A stretch of 64,000 bases of DNA from NCBI GenBank assembly GCA_017403345.1, contig JAFQOH010000026.1:1-64000 (forward strand). The letters are read 5' to 3'. The notes beneath the pieces are model-generated. The model did no database searches, was not told the origin of the DNA, and saw nothing but the letters and a program-made list of their open reading frames with translations. Source of the stretch: RGIG3701 sp017403345. Lineage in GTDB: Bacteria; Planctomycetota; Planctomycetia; Pirellulales; Thermoguttaceae. Every line of letters starts with the position of its first letter. Position 1 is the first letter of the stretch. Position numbers and translations under genes: made by a program. This document shows, in pieces, positions 8,948 to 17,347 of this stretch.

Positions 8948-10426
8948 TCATTCTGCCGCCGGAGCTGCTTCTGCTGCCGGAGCTGCTTCTGCTGCCGGAG
9001 CTGCTTCTTCTGCCGGAGCTGCTTCTTCTGCCGGAGCTGCTTCTTCTACCGCCGGAGCTGCTACTTCTGCCGGAGCTGCTACTTCTGCCGGAGCTGCTAC
9101 TTCTGCCGGAGCTGCTTCTTCTGCCGGAGCTGCTTCTTCTACCGCCGGAGCTGCTTCTTCTGCATCATACGCAGGAGTCTCATATGTCCGAGTGGTTTTG
9201 AAAATATCTCGGCGTTCTAACCACCATTCCGCCTCCATGACCGCCGGAGGAAGTACCGAAACCGCGAGACCGAGCATCGGCAAACTTACGGATTCGAAGT
9301 GCGGGAAGCGGGTCTGCATCTCTTTCAAGTCCCAAGTCAGACGATTTCCGTCCTGCGTCGGACGCAGCATTTCCGAATAAAGTTCAAAGAGGTCGTATGC
9401 GAGTGCACGCGGGAGCTTCTCATTCTCCGGGATGTATTCTTCGATCTTGTCCGCGATCTGCCCGCACCAGCGGTCGTAGACTCTCATGAGCCGGTCTGCG
9501 GCTTTCTCGTTCTGGCTCAGGATCGTGAGTTTCAGCTCATTGTCTTTCAGGTCCGCGCTCAAAAGAACCGCATCCAGCCCTTCTCTGATCACGAACGCCT
9601 TCGGGATACTGAGTGGAAAACCTTCATCTTCACACTCTTGCAGAGCCATCGGGAGCAGCGTTTTGGCCAGCTCGTTCATTCCAAACACGAGATTTACCGC
9701 ATTTCCTTCCGAAAGAGAAAGCACGTTCATGAGCTTTTCATTCGGCACCATCTTCTTTTCGGCAAAGAATTTCGCAGCGTAACCTTCCCGCTCTTCCTCG
9801 TCGAGCGCAAAATTCGTCATCACGATCGCCACAGCACCGTTTAACCGCACAGGAAACAGGTGCTCGTCCATTTCTTCCTGCACATCATCATTGGCAAATG
9901 TGAGACCGTTCAGAATGTTTTCCACCGCAGAAACCTTTTCCGCGTCCTTCGATCCAAGCGGCAGGACTGCGTAGACCGGCGCCCTGTGATCGGTCGGATC
10001 CACGTACACGAAAAGATCATGTCCGCCCGCTGCCTGCACCGTCTCGATCCGTGCTTCGACCTCGTCCAGGATCTTTTCGGTCAAATCCAGCACCAACTGG
10101 ACCGCCGCTTCTTCCTGCGTGTGTTTCAGGTACGGCTGGAAGACCGTGAAAAGAGAATCCCACGATTCTTGGAGCTTCAACTTCTCAAGATCCACGTGCA
10201 GGACAAACATCGTCCCTTCACTCATCCAGGCACCGGCAGCCTTTGCCGAAGCTGAAAAAGGATCTGAGACCGGAGCAGCTTCAGCTTCGACCGGGACAAC
10301 ATCCACTTCGACCGGGACACCAATTCCTGCCGAAGCATCCGGCACCTGCGCAAAGTTCATTCCAAAACACAACACCGAAGCAGCCAGCATCAGGGAATGA
10401 CGACAAAGTGACTTTCTCATTTTCAT
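8948..10426 (-). CDS. Secreted paralogue lacking DUF1559, with C-terminal EAAPA repeats
   Basis: A signal peptide (MLAASVLCFGMNFAQ) is followed by ~370 residues clearly paralogous to the neighbour at 6863-8626: both share GAWMSEGTMFVLH, KAFVI.EGLDAVLLSAD and NEKAA.RLMR.YDRW. Where the neighbour has LLLPAVQQAREAAR this protein has only VLPPAVMEAEWWLER, so the DUF1559 domain is lost. It is replaced by a tail of about 14 Glu-Ala-Ala-Pro-Ala-type pentapeptides encoded by a 15-nt tandem repeat (about 8951-9160). Such tails often act as extended linkers through a wall or envelope; that is inference. Two starts are possible; the ATG at 10420 has better spacing from AGGAG than 10426. Function is unknown. 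Confidence 0.8.
   Translation of the reverse strand: MKMRKSLCRHSLMLAASVLCFGMNFAQVPDASAGIGVPVEVDVVPVEAEAAPVSDPFSASAKAAGAWMSEGTMFVLHVDLEKLKLQESWDSLFTVFQPYLKHTQEEAAVQLVLDLTEKILDEVEARIETVQAAGGHDLFVYVDPTDHRAPVYAVLPLGSKDAEKVSAVENILNGLTFANDDVQEEMDEHLFPVRLNGAVAIVMTNFALDEEEREGYAAKFFAEKKMVPNEKLMNVLSLSEGNAVNLVFGMNELAKTLLPMALQECEDEGFPLSIPKAFVIREGLDAVLLSADLKDNELKLTILSQNEKAADRLMRVYDRWCGQIADKIEEYIPENEKLPRALAYDLFELYSEMLRPTQDGNRLTWDLKEMQTRFPHFESVSLPMLGLAVSVLPPAVMEAEWWLERRDIFKTTRTYETPAYDAEEAAPAVEEAAPAEEAAPAEVAAPAEVAAPAEVAAPAVEEAAPAEEAAPAEEAAPAAEAAPAAEAAPAAE
8951..9160. repeat. 15-bp tandem repeat encoding EAAPA pentapeptides
   Basis: About 14 near-identical 15-base units (GCCGGAGCTGCTTCT on the plus strand) form the 3' end of the minus-strand gene. 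Some units carry an extra Val-Glu insertion. Confidence 0.9.
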
Positions 10427-10510
10427 TTTCTCCTAAGAAAGAATACAAAATCAGTGAAATTAAATGACGTAAATTTAAGAGAGCAAGTCTCTATCAATGT
10501 TCTAGCGCGA

Positions 10511-10538
10511 ATTATAACACAAACTCAATGAATGTCAA
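10511..10538 (-). promoter_or_regulatory. Strong sigma70-like promoter for the EAAPA-repeat protein gene
   Basis: The minus strand reads TTGACA, a 16-base spacer and TATAAT, both hexamers perfect. It lies about 85 bases upstream of the gene starting at 10426/10420. Confidence 0.8.
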
Positions 10539-10590
10539 GGGGGAGTGTGCGTGATTTTTGAAATTTTTTTGGGTGTGGCTCTTCCTAAAT

Positions 10591-10626
10591 AAAAAACCGC
10601 CGTCTTTCCGGAATGAAAAACGGCGG
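10591..10626 (-). terminator. Terminator of the SPFH/P-type ATPase operon
   Basis: Minus-strand hairpin with CCGCCG/CGGCGG arms extended by T/A pairs, followed by GTTTTTTATTT. It lies 24 bases past the ATPase stop. Confidence 0.85.
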
Positions 10627-10649
10627 GGAATGCGGTGTCAGCCAGAAAT

Positions 10650-12611
10650 TCAATCGTGGAATTTCAGCAGACGCGCACTGTTGATGATGACGAACGCCTC
10701 GCCAAAATTGTGCAGGATCGCACTCGCCAGCGCGTTGATGACCCCCATCGACGCCAGCCAGACGAAGAAGAACGTCATGGCCAGACCGACGATGATGTTG
10801 ATGTGGATGGTCATCTGCGTCGCACGCGCCAGACGGATGGTCATCGGCAGACGCCGCAGGTCGTTGGTCATGAGCGCAATGTCGGCACTCTGAAGCGCAA
10901 TGTCGCTCGCTACGGCTCCCAGCGCGATACCTACGTCACCGCTGGCTAGTGCCGGAGCATCGTTCACGCCGTCGCCGACCATCATGACAGAGCGTCCCGC
11001 AGCTTTTTCCTGCGCCACGACGTCCAGTTTCTGTGAGGGAAGCACTTCCGCGATGACCTGATCGACTTTCAGGAAGCGTCCAATGTCCTCGGCCGTCGCG
11101 CGGCGGTCGCCCGTCAGGAGGACACTGCGCTCGATGCCAAGTTCACGGAGTTCATCCAGCGCCTCGCATGCTTCCGGACGCGGTCGGTCCGCAAGGAGGA
11201 AGCAGCCGCTGATCTCTTTTCGGACCGTGCCGTCTTCTTCCGTGATCGCGCGGCCGAGCCAGACGGTCGTTCCGATGAAGTTTTCCGGCACGAGCGCCTC
11301 ACATTTCGCAACGTCGAAACCGTCTTCTTCCAGCCAGCCGAGTCGGCCAAGCCAGGTCGTTTCAGAGGTTTCTTTCAGCAGAACGCCTTTTCCGGGAACT
11401 TCCTGGATCGCGGCGCTCGGCGGGGTGAGCATCGTGACGTCACGGTCCTGCGCGGCTTTCACGATCGCTTTCGACGCGGGGTGACGGGATCCTGACGCAC
11501 AGCGGAGCGCTTCGACCATGAGGTCTTTTTCGTTCTCCGCATCCTTCAGGACCATTCCGGAAAGCTGAAGATGCCCGATCGTGACCGTTCCCGTTTTGTC
11601 GAGGACCACCGTATCGATCCCGGAAAGCGCTTCGAGGAATCGAGTGTTTTTGATGAGGATCCCGAGTTTCGAGGCAGCCGCGAGCGCCGCGATCATGGCA
11701 GCAGGTCCCGCCAGGACCAATGCTCCGGGGCATCCGACGACCAGAACTGCCATGGCTCGGTCAATGTCGCGCGTGAGGAAAAGGACGACGCCTGCGACGG
11801 TCAGAATGATCGGAATGTAGTACGTTGCGTACTTTTCGATCAGCTTCATGACCGGCGTTTTGGCATTTTCCGCTTCCTTGAGCAGTTCCATCACGCGGCC
11901 GATGGCGGTTTTTTCGCCCGTCTTGGTCACGCGGATCTTCAGAACGCCCGTCATGTTGATCGTGCCGGCAAAGACGTTCTTTCCGACGGAAACGTCTTCC
12001 GGGAGCGACTCGCCGGTGATGGATGACTGGTCGATCGTTGAAATACCTTCCACGATCTCACCGTCTGCTGCGATGATGTCGCCTGGACGCACGAGGAGGA
12101 GGTCGTTCACTTTCAGTTCGCTGGGATCGACTTCCCGCTGCGAACCGTCTTCGCCGATGAGCGTCGCGTTTCGCGCCTGGAGCGTCTTTAGACCGTCAAT
12201 GGCGGCCTGCGCCCCAAGGATGCTTCGCTCTTCGAGGAAATGTCCGAGGTTCATGATGATCGGGATGAGCGTCGCGACGACGAACTGCTGGTTCATCATA
12301 GCCGCGAGCGTCGCGAGAGCCACGAGCTGCTCGGTCATCGCGTGCGCGTCCGCATCACGTGTGAAGATGCCGTAAATGGACGTCAGGAAGATCGGCGTCG
12401 CAACGATGAGCGAGGCGATGGCGATGATGAGGTTTCCTACCACTTCCATCTCGAAGATCTTCCACTCGACGAGCCCCACGATCAAAAGCCCGCCTGCGAG
12501 CATTGCCGAGCCGAGCTGGATCACGATCCGGATCCGTTCCCAGAGCGTCAGCGGAACTTCCAGGTCGTGGATCCGATTGGAAAGGGGATTTGCCAGATTT
12601 TGTGTACTCAT
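10650..12611 (-). CDS. P1B-type (heavy-metal-type) cation-transporting ATPase with CPG motif
   Basis: A 653-residue membrane P-type ATPase. Visible landmarks are TM segments at about 27-50 and 57-83, a TM pair at ~95-125, the actuator motif TGES at 199-202, TM5-6 with GCPGALVL at 293-300, the phosphorylation motif DKTGT at 338-342, the P1B-specific HP signature (SRHPAS, 375-380), GDGVNDAP at 546-553 and two C-terminal TM segments ending HNFGEAFVIINSARLL. It lacks the N-terminal metal-binding (HMA) domain. The usual CPC/CPH/SPC ion-site tripeptide is CPG here, so the transported ion cannot be predicted. The start overlaps the upstream SPFH stop (ATGA), which points to translational coupling. 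It is the last gene of the operon. Confidence 0.93.
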   Translation of the reverse strand: MSTQNLANPLSNRIHDLEVPLTLWERIRIVIQLGSAMLAGGLLIVGLVEWKIFEMEVVGNLIIAIASLIVATPIFLTSIYGIFTRDADAHAMTEQLVALATLAAMMNQQFVVATLIPIIMNLGHFLEERSILGAQAAIDGLKTLQARNATLIGEDGSQREVDPSELKVNDLLLVRPGDIIAADGEIVEGISTIDQSSITGESLPEDVSVGKNVFAGTINMTGVLKIRVTKTGEKTAIGRVMELLKEAENAKTPVMKLIEKYATYYIPIILTVAGVVLFLTRDIDRAMAVLVVGCPGALVLAGPAAMIAALAAASKLGILIKNTRFLEALSGIDTVVLDKTGTVTIGHLQLSGMVLKDAENEKDLMVEALRCASGSRHPASKAIVKAAQDRDVTMLTPPSAAIQEVPGKGVLLKETSETTWLGRLGWLEEDGFDVAKCEALVPENFIGTTVWLGRAITEEDGTVRKEISGCFLLADRPRPEACEALDELRELGIERSVLLTGDRRATAEDIGRFLKVDQVIAEVLPSQKLDVVAQEKAAGRSVMMVGDGVNDAPALASGDVGIALGAVASDIALQSADIALMTNDLRRLPMTIRLARATQMTIHINIIVGLAMTFFFVWLASMGVINALASAILHNFGEAFVIINSARLLKFHD

Positions 12612-13675
12612 TCTTCGCCCTCCTCTTCATCCTGAAGCACCACACGGGAATTCGCAGGCACGAATTTCAACTCGCCAACATTCGTCCAGACGCTTTCCAT
12701 CGTATTCAGATACTCGCGCTGCCAGACATAGTCGGGCGCATCGATGAATTCACGCAGTCTCGGAAGGTACTCAAGCACATCCTTACGCGTGTTGGCGAGG
12801 ACCTGCTGGCGGTAGATCTCCGCATTGTTCCGGAGCTGGATCGCCTGCGTTTCCGCTTCCGTTCGCAAACTGTTCGCCTGCTTCATCGCTTCATCCAGTG
12901 CGACCTGGACCGCGATGTCTGCCGTTTGTTTGTTTTCAAAATCAGCCTTTACGTGACGGAGGTGATGTACATCTACAAAATCCACGTTACTGATCCGAAT
13001 GGCGCTCTTCCCTGTTTCCGGATTCCCGGTCCGGTCAAGCCGGCTCTGGAGGTTTTTCGCGACGACCTCGTCAAGCGTTTCTTTTCGCATTTCCGTTACG
13101 GTCTGTTCTTTACCGTCTACGACCGTCGTGACCGTCACGGAGACCTCTCGGTTCATGTGCTGAACTTCTTCGAATTTCCACGATGCGATGCACTCCGTCA
13201 GCGACGCAACGGTCATAGCGTCGATCATGTCTTTCGGGTCGATCATATTGAACTCATACTCGACCGGGTCCGAAATATAGTACTTCACGACGACCTTGAC
13301 CTGAATGACGTCGTTTTCTGCCGTCAGACAGTATCCTTCGATCGTCGGATCGATCTCGTCGTTCCACTCTTTATCGTCAAGGGCGGCCCAAACATTCGTC
13401 ACTTCGATCTGCTGTTCCTGCTTGTCCGGAAGAAGGATGAGCTGGTCGATCGGATACGGAAACGCAAGAACGAACCCCGGCTCGCGGATCTCCTGACCGG
13501 GACCGACCGGAACGAGTTTTCCAAAGCGCGTCAGGATACCGATATGCGTCGGCTGGACTTTCGCAAGTCCCGAGACCAGAAAGAGGATCACGAGGACGAG
13601 CACCATCCAGCGAAAGACTTTCATCCCGGATTCGATTCCCTGGAAGAGGACTTTTCCTGGTTTTTTCTGTGCCAT
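12608..13675 (-). CDS. SPFH/Band-7 membrane protein, HflK-like
   Basis: A 355-residue protein with one N-terminal TM segment (about 19-38, VFRWMVLVLVILFLVSGLA). A Band-7 domain follows (IGILTRFGK, PGFVLAFPYPID, VVVKYYISDP), then a helical Ala/Glu-rich region (about 255-310) typical of stomatin, HflK and flotillin. The extreme C-terminus is acidic (DEEEGEE). HflK/HflC proteins form ring-like membrane assemblies that regulate FtsH or organise lipid domains. Here the gene overlaps the P-type ATPase start and follows two more SPFH genes, so a role linked to the ATPase is plausible but inferred. RBS is weak. Confidence 0.85.
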   Translation of the reverse strand: MAQKKPGKVLFQGIESGMKVFRWMVLVLVILFLVSGLAKVQPTHIGILTRFGKLVPVGPGQEIREPGFVLAFPYPIDQLILLPDKQEQQIEVTNVWAALDDKEWNDEIDPTIEGYCLTAENDVIQVKVVVKYYISDPVEYEFNMIDPKDMIDAMTVASLTECIASWKFEEVQHMNREVSVTVTTVVDGKEQTVTEMRKETLDEVVAKNLQSRLDRTGNPETGKSAIRISNVDFVDVHHLRHVKADFENKQTADIAVQVALDEAMKQANSLRTEAETQAIQLRNNAEIYRQQVLANTRKDVLEYLPRLREFIDAPDYVWQREYLNTMESVWTNVGELKFVPANSRVVLQDEEEGEE

Positions 13676-13718
13676 GATTATATTTCCAATTTGGATCTCA
13701 ATTTAAATTTTCAGTCAT

Positions 13719-13740
13719 GCCGTCCCCCAAAAGACGGCCC
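13719..13740 (-). other. Hairpin in the gap between two SPFH genes
   Basis: GCCGTC and GACGGC form a 6-bp stem around an 8-base loop in the 70-base gap of the operon. No T run follows, so it is more likely an mRNA processing or stability element than a terminator. Confidence 0.4.
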
Positions 13741-13745
13741 GGAGC

Positions 13746-14924
13746 TCAGTTGCCCGATACCGTCGGAATGGCGCTATCCTGTGCCGGAGCCTGTGCCGGA
13801 ATCTGTGCCGGAGCCTGTGCCGGAATCTGTGCCGGAACTGCGTTTTCAGCCGGAGTTACCGGAGCCGGAGTTACTGCAGCCGGAGCGTTCGGCTCTGTTT
13901 CCTGGCGAAGCAGATTCTCGACCGCCTGGATATTTTCCTGCGTCGCCGTCGTGGTTTTCGTCCATTGCGGCATCTCAAAGAGCGGGCGGAAGACGTTGTT
14001 GTCGTGTTTGAGGACCAGTGTCGTTCGCGCACCGACCGTTTTCCGGATCGTGCTCATCGTTTTCCAGAATTCATAGAATTCCGGTTCCAGTTCATGCACG
14101 CGGGCCGTGATCATCATTGCTTCATTATCCGCCTGCTGCGTGATCTTTGCAGCATCTTCGATCCCTTTGGAAATGATACGCTGAGCATCGACTTCCGCCC
14201 GTTTTCTGATCTCTTCAACGTCTCGAGCCCCTTTATCTGCGATATTCTGCGCGGCGCTTGCTCGGTTTTCACGCATTTTCGCAATGATGTCCTTCATGTT
14301 CGTTTCCGGGAGTGAAATGCGCTTGATCCCGATCTGGAGGACTTCGATCCCGGAATCCTTCTCTTTCAGCACTTCATTGACTGCTGTGCAGATACGCTGT
14401 TCGATCTCCGCGATCTTCACTTCGGAACCGTTTACCGAAATGAGTGCGGACATCGGATACGCGCCGAGTACCGGGTTTTTCATTCCGATGACGGAGGATT
14501 CCAGGTTTTTCTCTGCCGCTTCCACGTCTCCGCCGAACGCACGGATGAATTTCAGCGCGTCGCAGACTCTCCACGTCATGTAGGTCTTGACCATGACCGT
14601 TTTGTCGTCCTGCGTCTGATTGGCAACGAGCGGTGTCTCGTAGATCCGCTTGCGCATATCGACGATCCGCGTCTGATCGATCGGCCACGGCAGTTTGAAA
14701 TGCAGTCCCGGTTCGGTCGTGACGGGTTCCATTGGTCTGTCGAACCGCGTGACGACCGCGTTTTCGTATTCGGAGACCTGATAGCTCATTCCGTATCCCA
14801 GAACGATCGTGATGATGAGCAGAGAAAGGAAAATACGGAAAATGTACGTCTTCATCGAAAGTTTATTTTCCGGATCATGATGGTGGCAGTGGCAGCCGTG
14901 ACCGTGATGGTGATGATGCGACAT
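13746..14924 (-). CDS. SPFH/Band-7 protein, HflC-like, with His/Cys-rich N-terminus
   Basis: A 392-residue protein. Residues 3-16 hold ten His and two Cys (HHHHHGHGCHCHHH), a natural metal-binding-like tail facing the cytosol if topology is as in HflC reversed, or the periplasm otherwise. One TM segment (about 26-46) follows, then a Band-7 domain (VVTRFDRPMEPV, PGLHFKLPWPID, YMTWRVCDALKF), a coiled-coil Ala/Glu/Arg region (~220-265) and a C-terminal PAQ/APAQIPAQ repeat. The LHFKLPWPID-type motif is typical of HflC. The start at 14924 has GGAG six bases upstream; the ATG at 14936 lacks one. It is the middle gene of the SPFH/ATPase operon. Confidence 0.87.
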   Translation of the reverse strand: MSHHHHHGHGCHCHHHDPENKLSMKTYIFRIFLSLLIITIVLGYGMSYQVSEYENAVVTRFDRPMEPVTTEPGLHFKLPWPIDQTRIVDMRKRIYETPLVANQTQDDKTVMVKTYMTWRVCDALKFIRAFGGDVEAAEKNLESSVIGMKNPVLGAYPMSALISVNGSEVKIAEIEQRICTAVNEVLKEKDSGIEVLQIGIKRISLPETNMKDIIAKMRENRASAAQNIADKGARDVEEIRKRAEVDAQRIISKGIEDAAKITQQADNEAMMITARVHELEPEFYEFWKTMSTIRKTVGARTTLVLKHDNNVFRPLFEMPQWTKTTTATQENIQAVENLLRQETEPNAPAAVTPAPVTPAENAVPAQIPAQAPAQIPAQAPAQDSAIPTVSGN

Positions 14925-14985
14925 GAAAAACTCCATTTATTTTAAATTTGACTTGATCTGTTTCGTAAATGCGTGAAAAAGTGCG

Positions 14986-16860
14986 TTATTTCGCGTTACT
15001 CAGGATCGCACGGGACATTCCGCCGCCGTCTGACCGTTTTTGGGTGTCGAAAAAGACGTCGAGCGACTCATCGATCAGCACCAGACGCCGATCCTTAAGG
15101 ACTGCCTCTGTATTATTGAGCCAGAACTGGTATCGGTAGCACTCTGGGTGTAAACGGTACGTCTCGTAGGCTTGAAGCACGCCGGCAGTCTCGTTTTGGG
15201 CATTCTGTTTTTTCTGGACCCCATCGATCTCAGCCTGAGCCACGAGCCCTGTAGCCTGAACTTCCGCTCTGTACTGAAGGCATTTGCTCTCTTCACGCGC
15301 GGCATGCAGATTACTTTCCTGCCGGATCTCTTCCGAAAGGACTTCCAGATAGTTTTTCGCAGCTCCGACCGGCGGATGGATATTCAAAAGCGACACTTCC
15401 AGGACCTGAATACCGATCTCTTCTTCATCCAGGTGTTTCTGAAGACGTTCGGAAAGTTCGTTCGCGAACGCTGCACGATCCACGCTCATGACGTACTCCA
15501 TCGTGCGTCCCATCGTTGTGTCGACCAGTGCGCGGTGCGCGAATTCCGAGACCGCTTTTTCCGGATTCTGGCATTTTTCCACGTAATTGAAGAAACCGGC
15601 CTGATCTTCCTTGATCTTGTACTGGACCATCGCGTTCACGACGATCAGCTCGTTCTGATTGAGGGGGATCTCGAACTCGGTCCCATGCTCTTTCGTCCAA
15701 ATGTAGGAATACTCCGAGGATGTTTTTTTCTCGAATCCTACTGGAAGCATGGAGATCTTCTTCACCGGGTACGTCATGACGGTCCCGAACGGATACGGCA
15801 GTTTCAGATGGATGCCCGGTCCGATGATCTCGTGGTGGATCTTGCCGAAATCTTTCCGGACTCCGAACTCGCCCAGTCCCACAACGTAAAGGCAGGAAAG
15901 CGCCCACGCCATGAAAAAGACCATCACGAGCGACGGGACCATCGCACGTGCAACGAATCGGATCGACCAGGACGAACGGAAGCTCACGCCCCATTTCTGT
16001 TCCATCGTGAAGAAGAAACTCTTGATCGGATTCCCGCGCACGAAGACCATGTAGCGCAGAAAGACGACCGTCGGAGATCTGAACGACTCCTGCGACGCCT
16101 TCGTCGTCATCCAGCCGGAAAAAAGACGGCAGAGCTGCTCAAGGGAAACTAGAAGGATCCAAGCAAGGAAAAAAAGCGTCAGTGCCCATTCCGGCCAGCT
16201 TACGATCTGGCGCGCAAGCATGACCGCCGCAAAACCAGCCATCGACCAGCACGCTTCCCACGCTGCCTGCATCATCGATTCCGCTTCCGGAAGATCGGAA
16301 CTCTGCGTTTCCGTATCGTGCGCGATCGCATCGTAGGAACGTGCAAGCATCAGCCACACGATACTGCACGTCATGACCAAGATCGAGATCAGGATCGTGT
16401 GCTCCATCGGCACGAGAAGTATCTGCTCAAGCGGAAAGGCCCACTTCACCAGTGCGTAAAGCGCAAAGCTGGCAAACGCGACTGTCGGAAGGATGCCGAT
16501 CAGCAGAAAATGGATCACTTTCGACTGATCGTACTCGATCTCATAGGGATTCTCTACGTTCGTCCCCCATTCCGGACGCCGCCACCCTTTCACTTCCGCG
16601 AGTTTCGCTCGCATCTTTCCGGCATGAAGGACCAGAAAAGACGTGATCGCCACGAGAGAAAGCTCGATCCCCAGCACGGTCATCAGAAGGGAACCCGAGC
16701 CATAGACTTGCAGGCCGTAAATGAACATCGCGAGTGCCGAAACCACCGCAAAACCCGCCGTCGCCATCACCAGACCGCGCCAGCCCCCTCGTGCCGGCGT
16801 CCCGGATGGACCGGAGGAGGCGGGATGATTCCCCAAGTTTTCGTATTCAAATCTGCTCAT
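14986..16860 (-). CDS. Polytopic membrane protein with C-terminal SPFH/Band-7 domain
   Basis: A 624-residue protein. The first ~330 residues contain about seven hydrophobic segments (near 29-53, 58-80, 115-142, 152-174, 200-218, 222-240 and 305-328). A Band-7 domain begins at GLGEFGVRKDFGK and includes PGIHLKLPYPFGT and VNAMVQYKIKED; a helical segment follows (~530-570). Single-TM SPFH proteins are the rule, so a polytopic N-terminus fused to Band-7 is unusual. It is the first gene of the operon with two more SPFH genes and the P1B ATPase. A weak RBS (GAGGG) precedes the ATG. Confidence 0.82.
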   Translation of the reverse strand: MSRFEYENLGNHPASSGPSGTPARGGWRGLVMATAGFAVVSALAMFIYGLQVYGSGSLLMTVLGIELSLVAITSFLVLHAGKMRAKLAEVKGWRRPEWGTNVENPYEIEYDQSKVIHFLLIGILPTVAFASFALYALVKWAFPLEQILLVPMEHTILISILVMTCSIVWLMLARSYDAIAHDTETQSSDLPEAESMMQAAWEACWSMAGFAAVMLARQIVSWPEWALTLFFLAWILLVSLEQLCRLFSGWMTTKASQESFRSPTVVFLRYMVFVRGNPIKSFFFTMEQKWGVSFRSSWSIRFVARAMVPSLVMVFFMAWALSCLYVVGLGEFGVRKDFGKIHHEIIGPGIHLKLPYPFGTVMTYPVKKISMLPVGFEKKTSSEYSYIWTKEHGTEFEIPLNQNELIVVNAMVQYKIKEDQAGFFNYVEKCQNPEKAVSEFAHRALVDTTMGRTMEYVMSVDRAAFANELSERLQKHLDEEEIGIQVLEVSLLNIHPPVGAAKNYLEVLSEEIRQESNLHAAREESKCLQYRAEVQATGLVAQAEIDGVQKKQNAQNETAGVLQAYETYRLHPECYRYQFWLNNTEAVLKDRRLVLIDESLDVFFDTQKRSDGGGMSRAILSNAK

Positions 16861-17008
16861 ATTTTATTTCCCTCTTTTCTTCGGGCTTTTTAATTGCAGG
16901 GGGGCGAAACGAAAAACATACGGATGAAAAAACTTGCGTTGTCTACATGTTCCGTATTTTTTGTATTTTCGCCATTCTGCAAATTTTTTGCTATTGCCAT
17001 TCACACCT

Positions 17009-17036
17009 ATTATACCATAAATCTATTTATTTGCAA
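17009..17036 (-). promoter_or_regulatory. Sigma70-like promoter of the SPFH/ATPase operon
   Basis: The minus strand reads TTGCAA, a 16-base spacer and TATAAT, about 150 bases upstream of the first SPFH gene. The rest of the 16861-17347 intergenic region shows only a 10-base imperfect tandem repeat (GTGCCGTAGC-like, about 17200-17230) and the terminator of the GntP gene. Confidence 0.75.
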
Positions 17037-17268
17037 TACTCTGCCCATTTTTCCTATTTCATTTCGGAAATATTTTGGGCGGCGACTCCGCAGAATCCTC
17101 AAAACCGTACCTTTTCTTGCGGAAAGTAAAAAAAATACGCAAGATAAGACCTTTTTGTTTTGCCTAAAACGAGAAAAACATCAAAAAGTTCTCAAAGAGT
17201 GCCGTAGCGTGCCGTAGTGTGCCGCAGTGTCGGCTCTTTTGCCGAAAAACGGAACGATCGAAAGTGCG

Positions 17269-17314
17269 AAAAGACGCAAAGATCGAAAAAATTTCGTCTT
17301 CTCCGCGTCTTTTT
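17269..17314 (-). terminator. Probable terminator of the GntP-family gene
   Basis: Minus-strand arms AAAAGACGC and GCGTCTTTT pair around a long internal region that can itself fold (GACGAAA/TTTCG-like). It lies 35 bases past the stop at 17348. Confidence 0.5.
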
Positions 17315-17347
17315 GAGAGTTTCGTGCTGAACTTTTCTGGATCTTTC

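Noticed and set aside
8951..9160. CRISPR-like array
   Set aside because: The repeats are contiguous 15-bp coding units with no spacers. The 10-bp array at 51861 was rejected for the same reason.
8935..9201. Leu/Pro repeat protein on the plus strand (LLLLPEL repeats)
   Set aside because: It is the reverse reading of the 15-bp repeat that encodes EAAPA on the minus strand within a paralogue-supported gene.
13719..13740. Terminator inside the SPFH operon
   Set aside because: The stem is short and no T run follows; kept as a hairpin only.
12503..14011. 502-residue plus-strand open frame
   Set aside because: It lies antisense to the SPFH genes and the ATPase start, which have clear motifs and RBSs; its Arg/Asp/Phe-rich content is typical of an antisense shadow.
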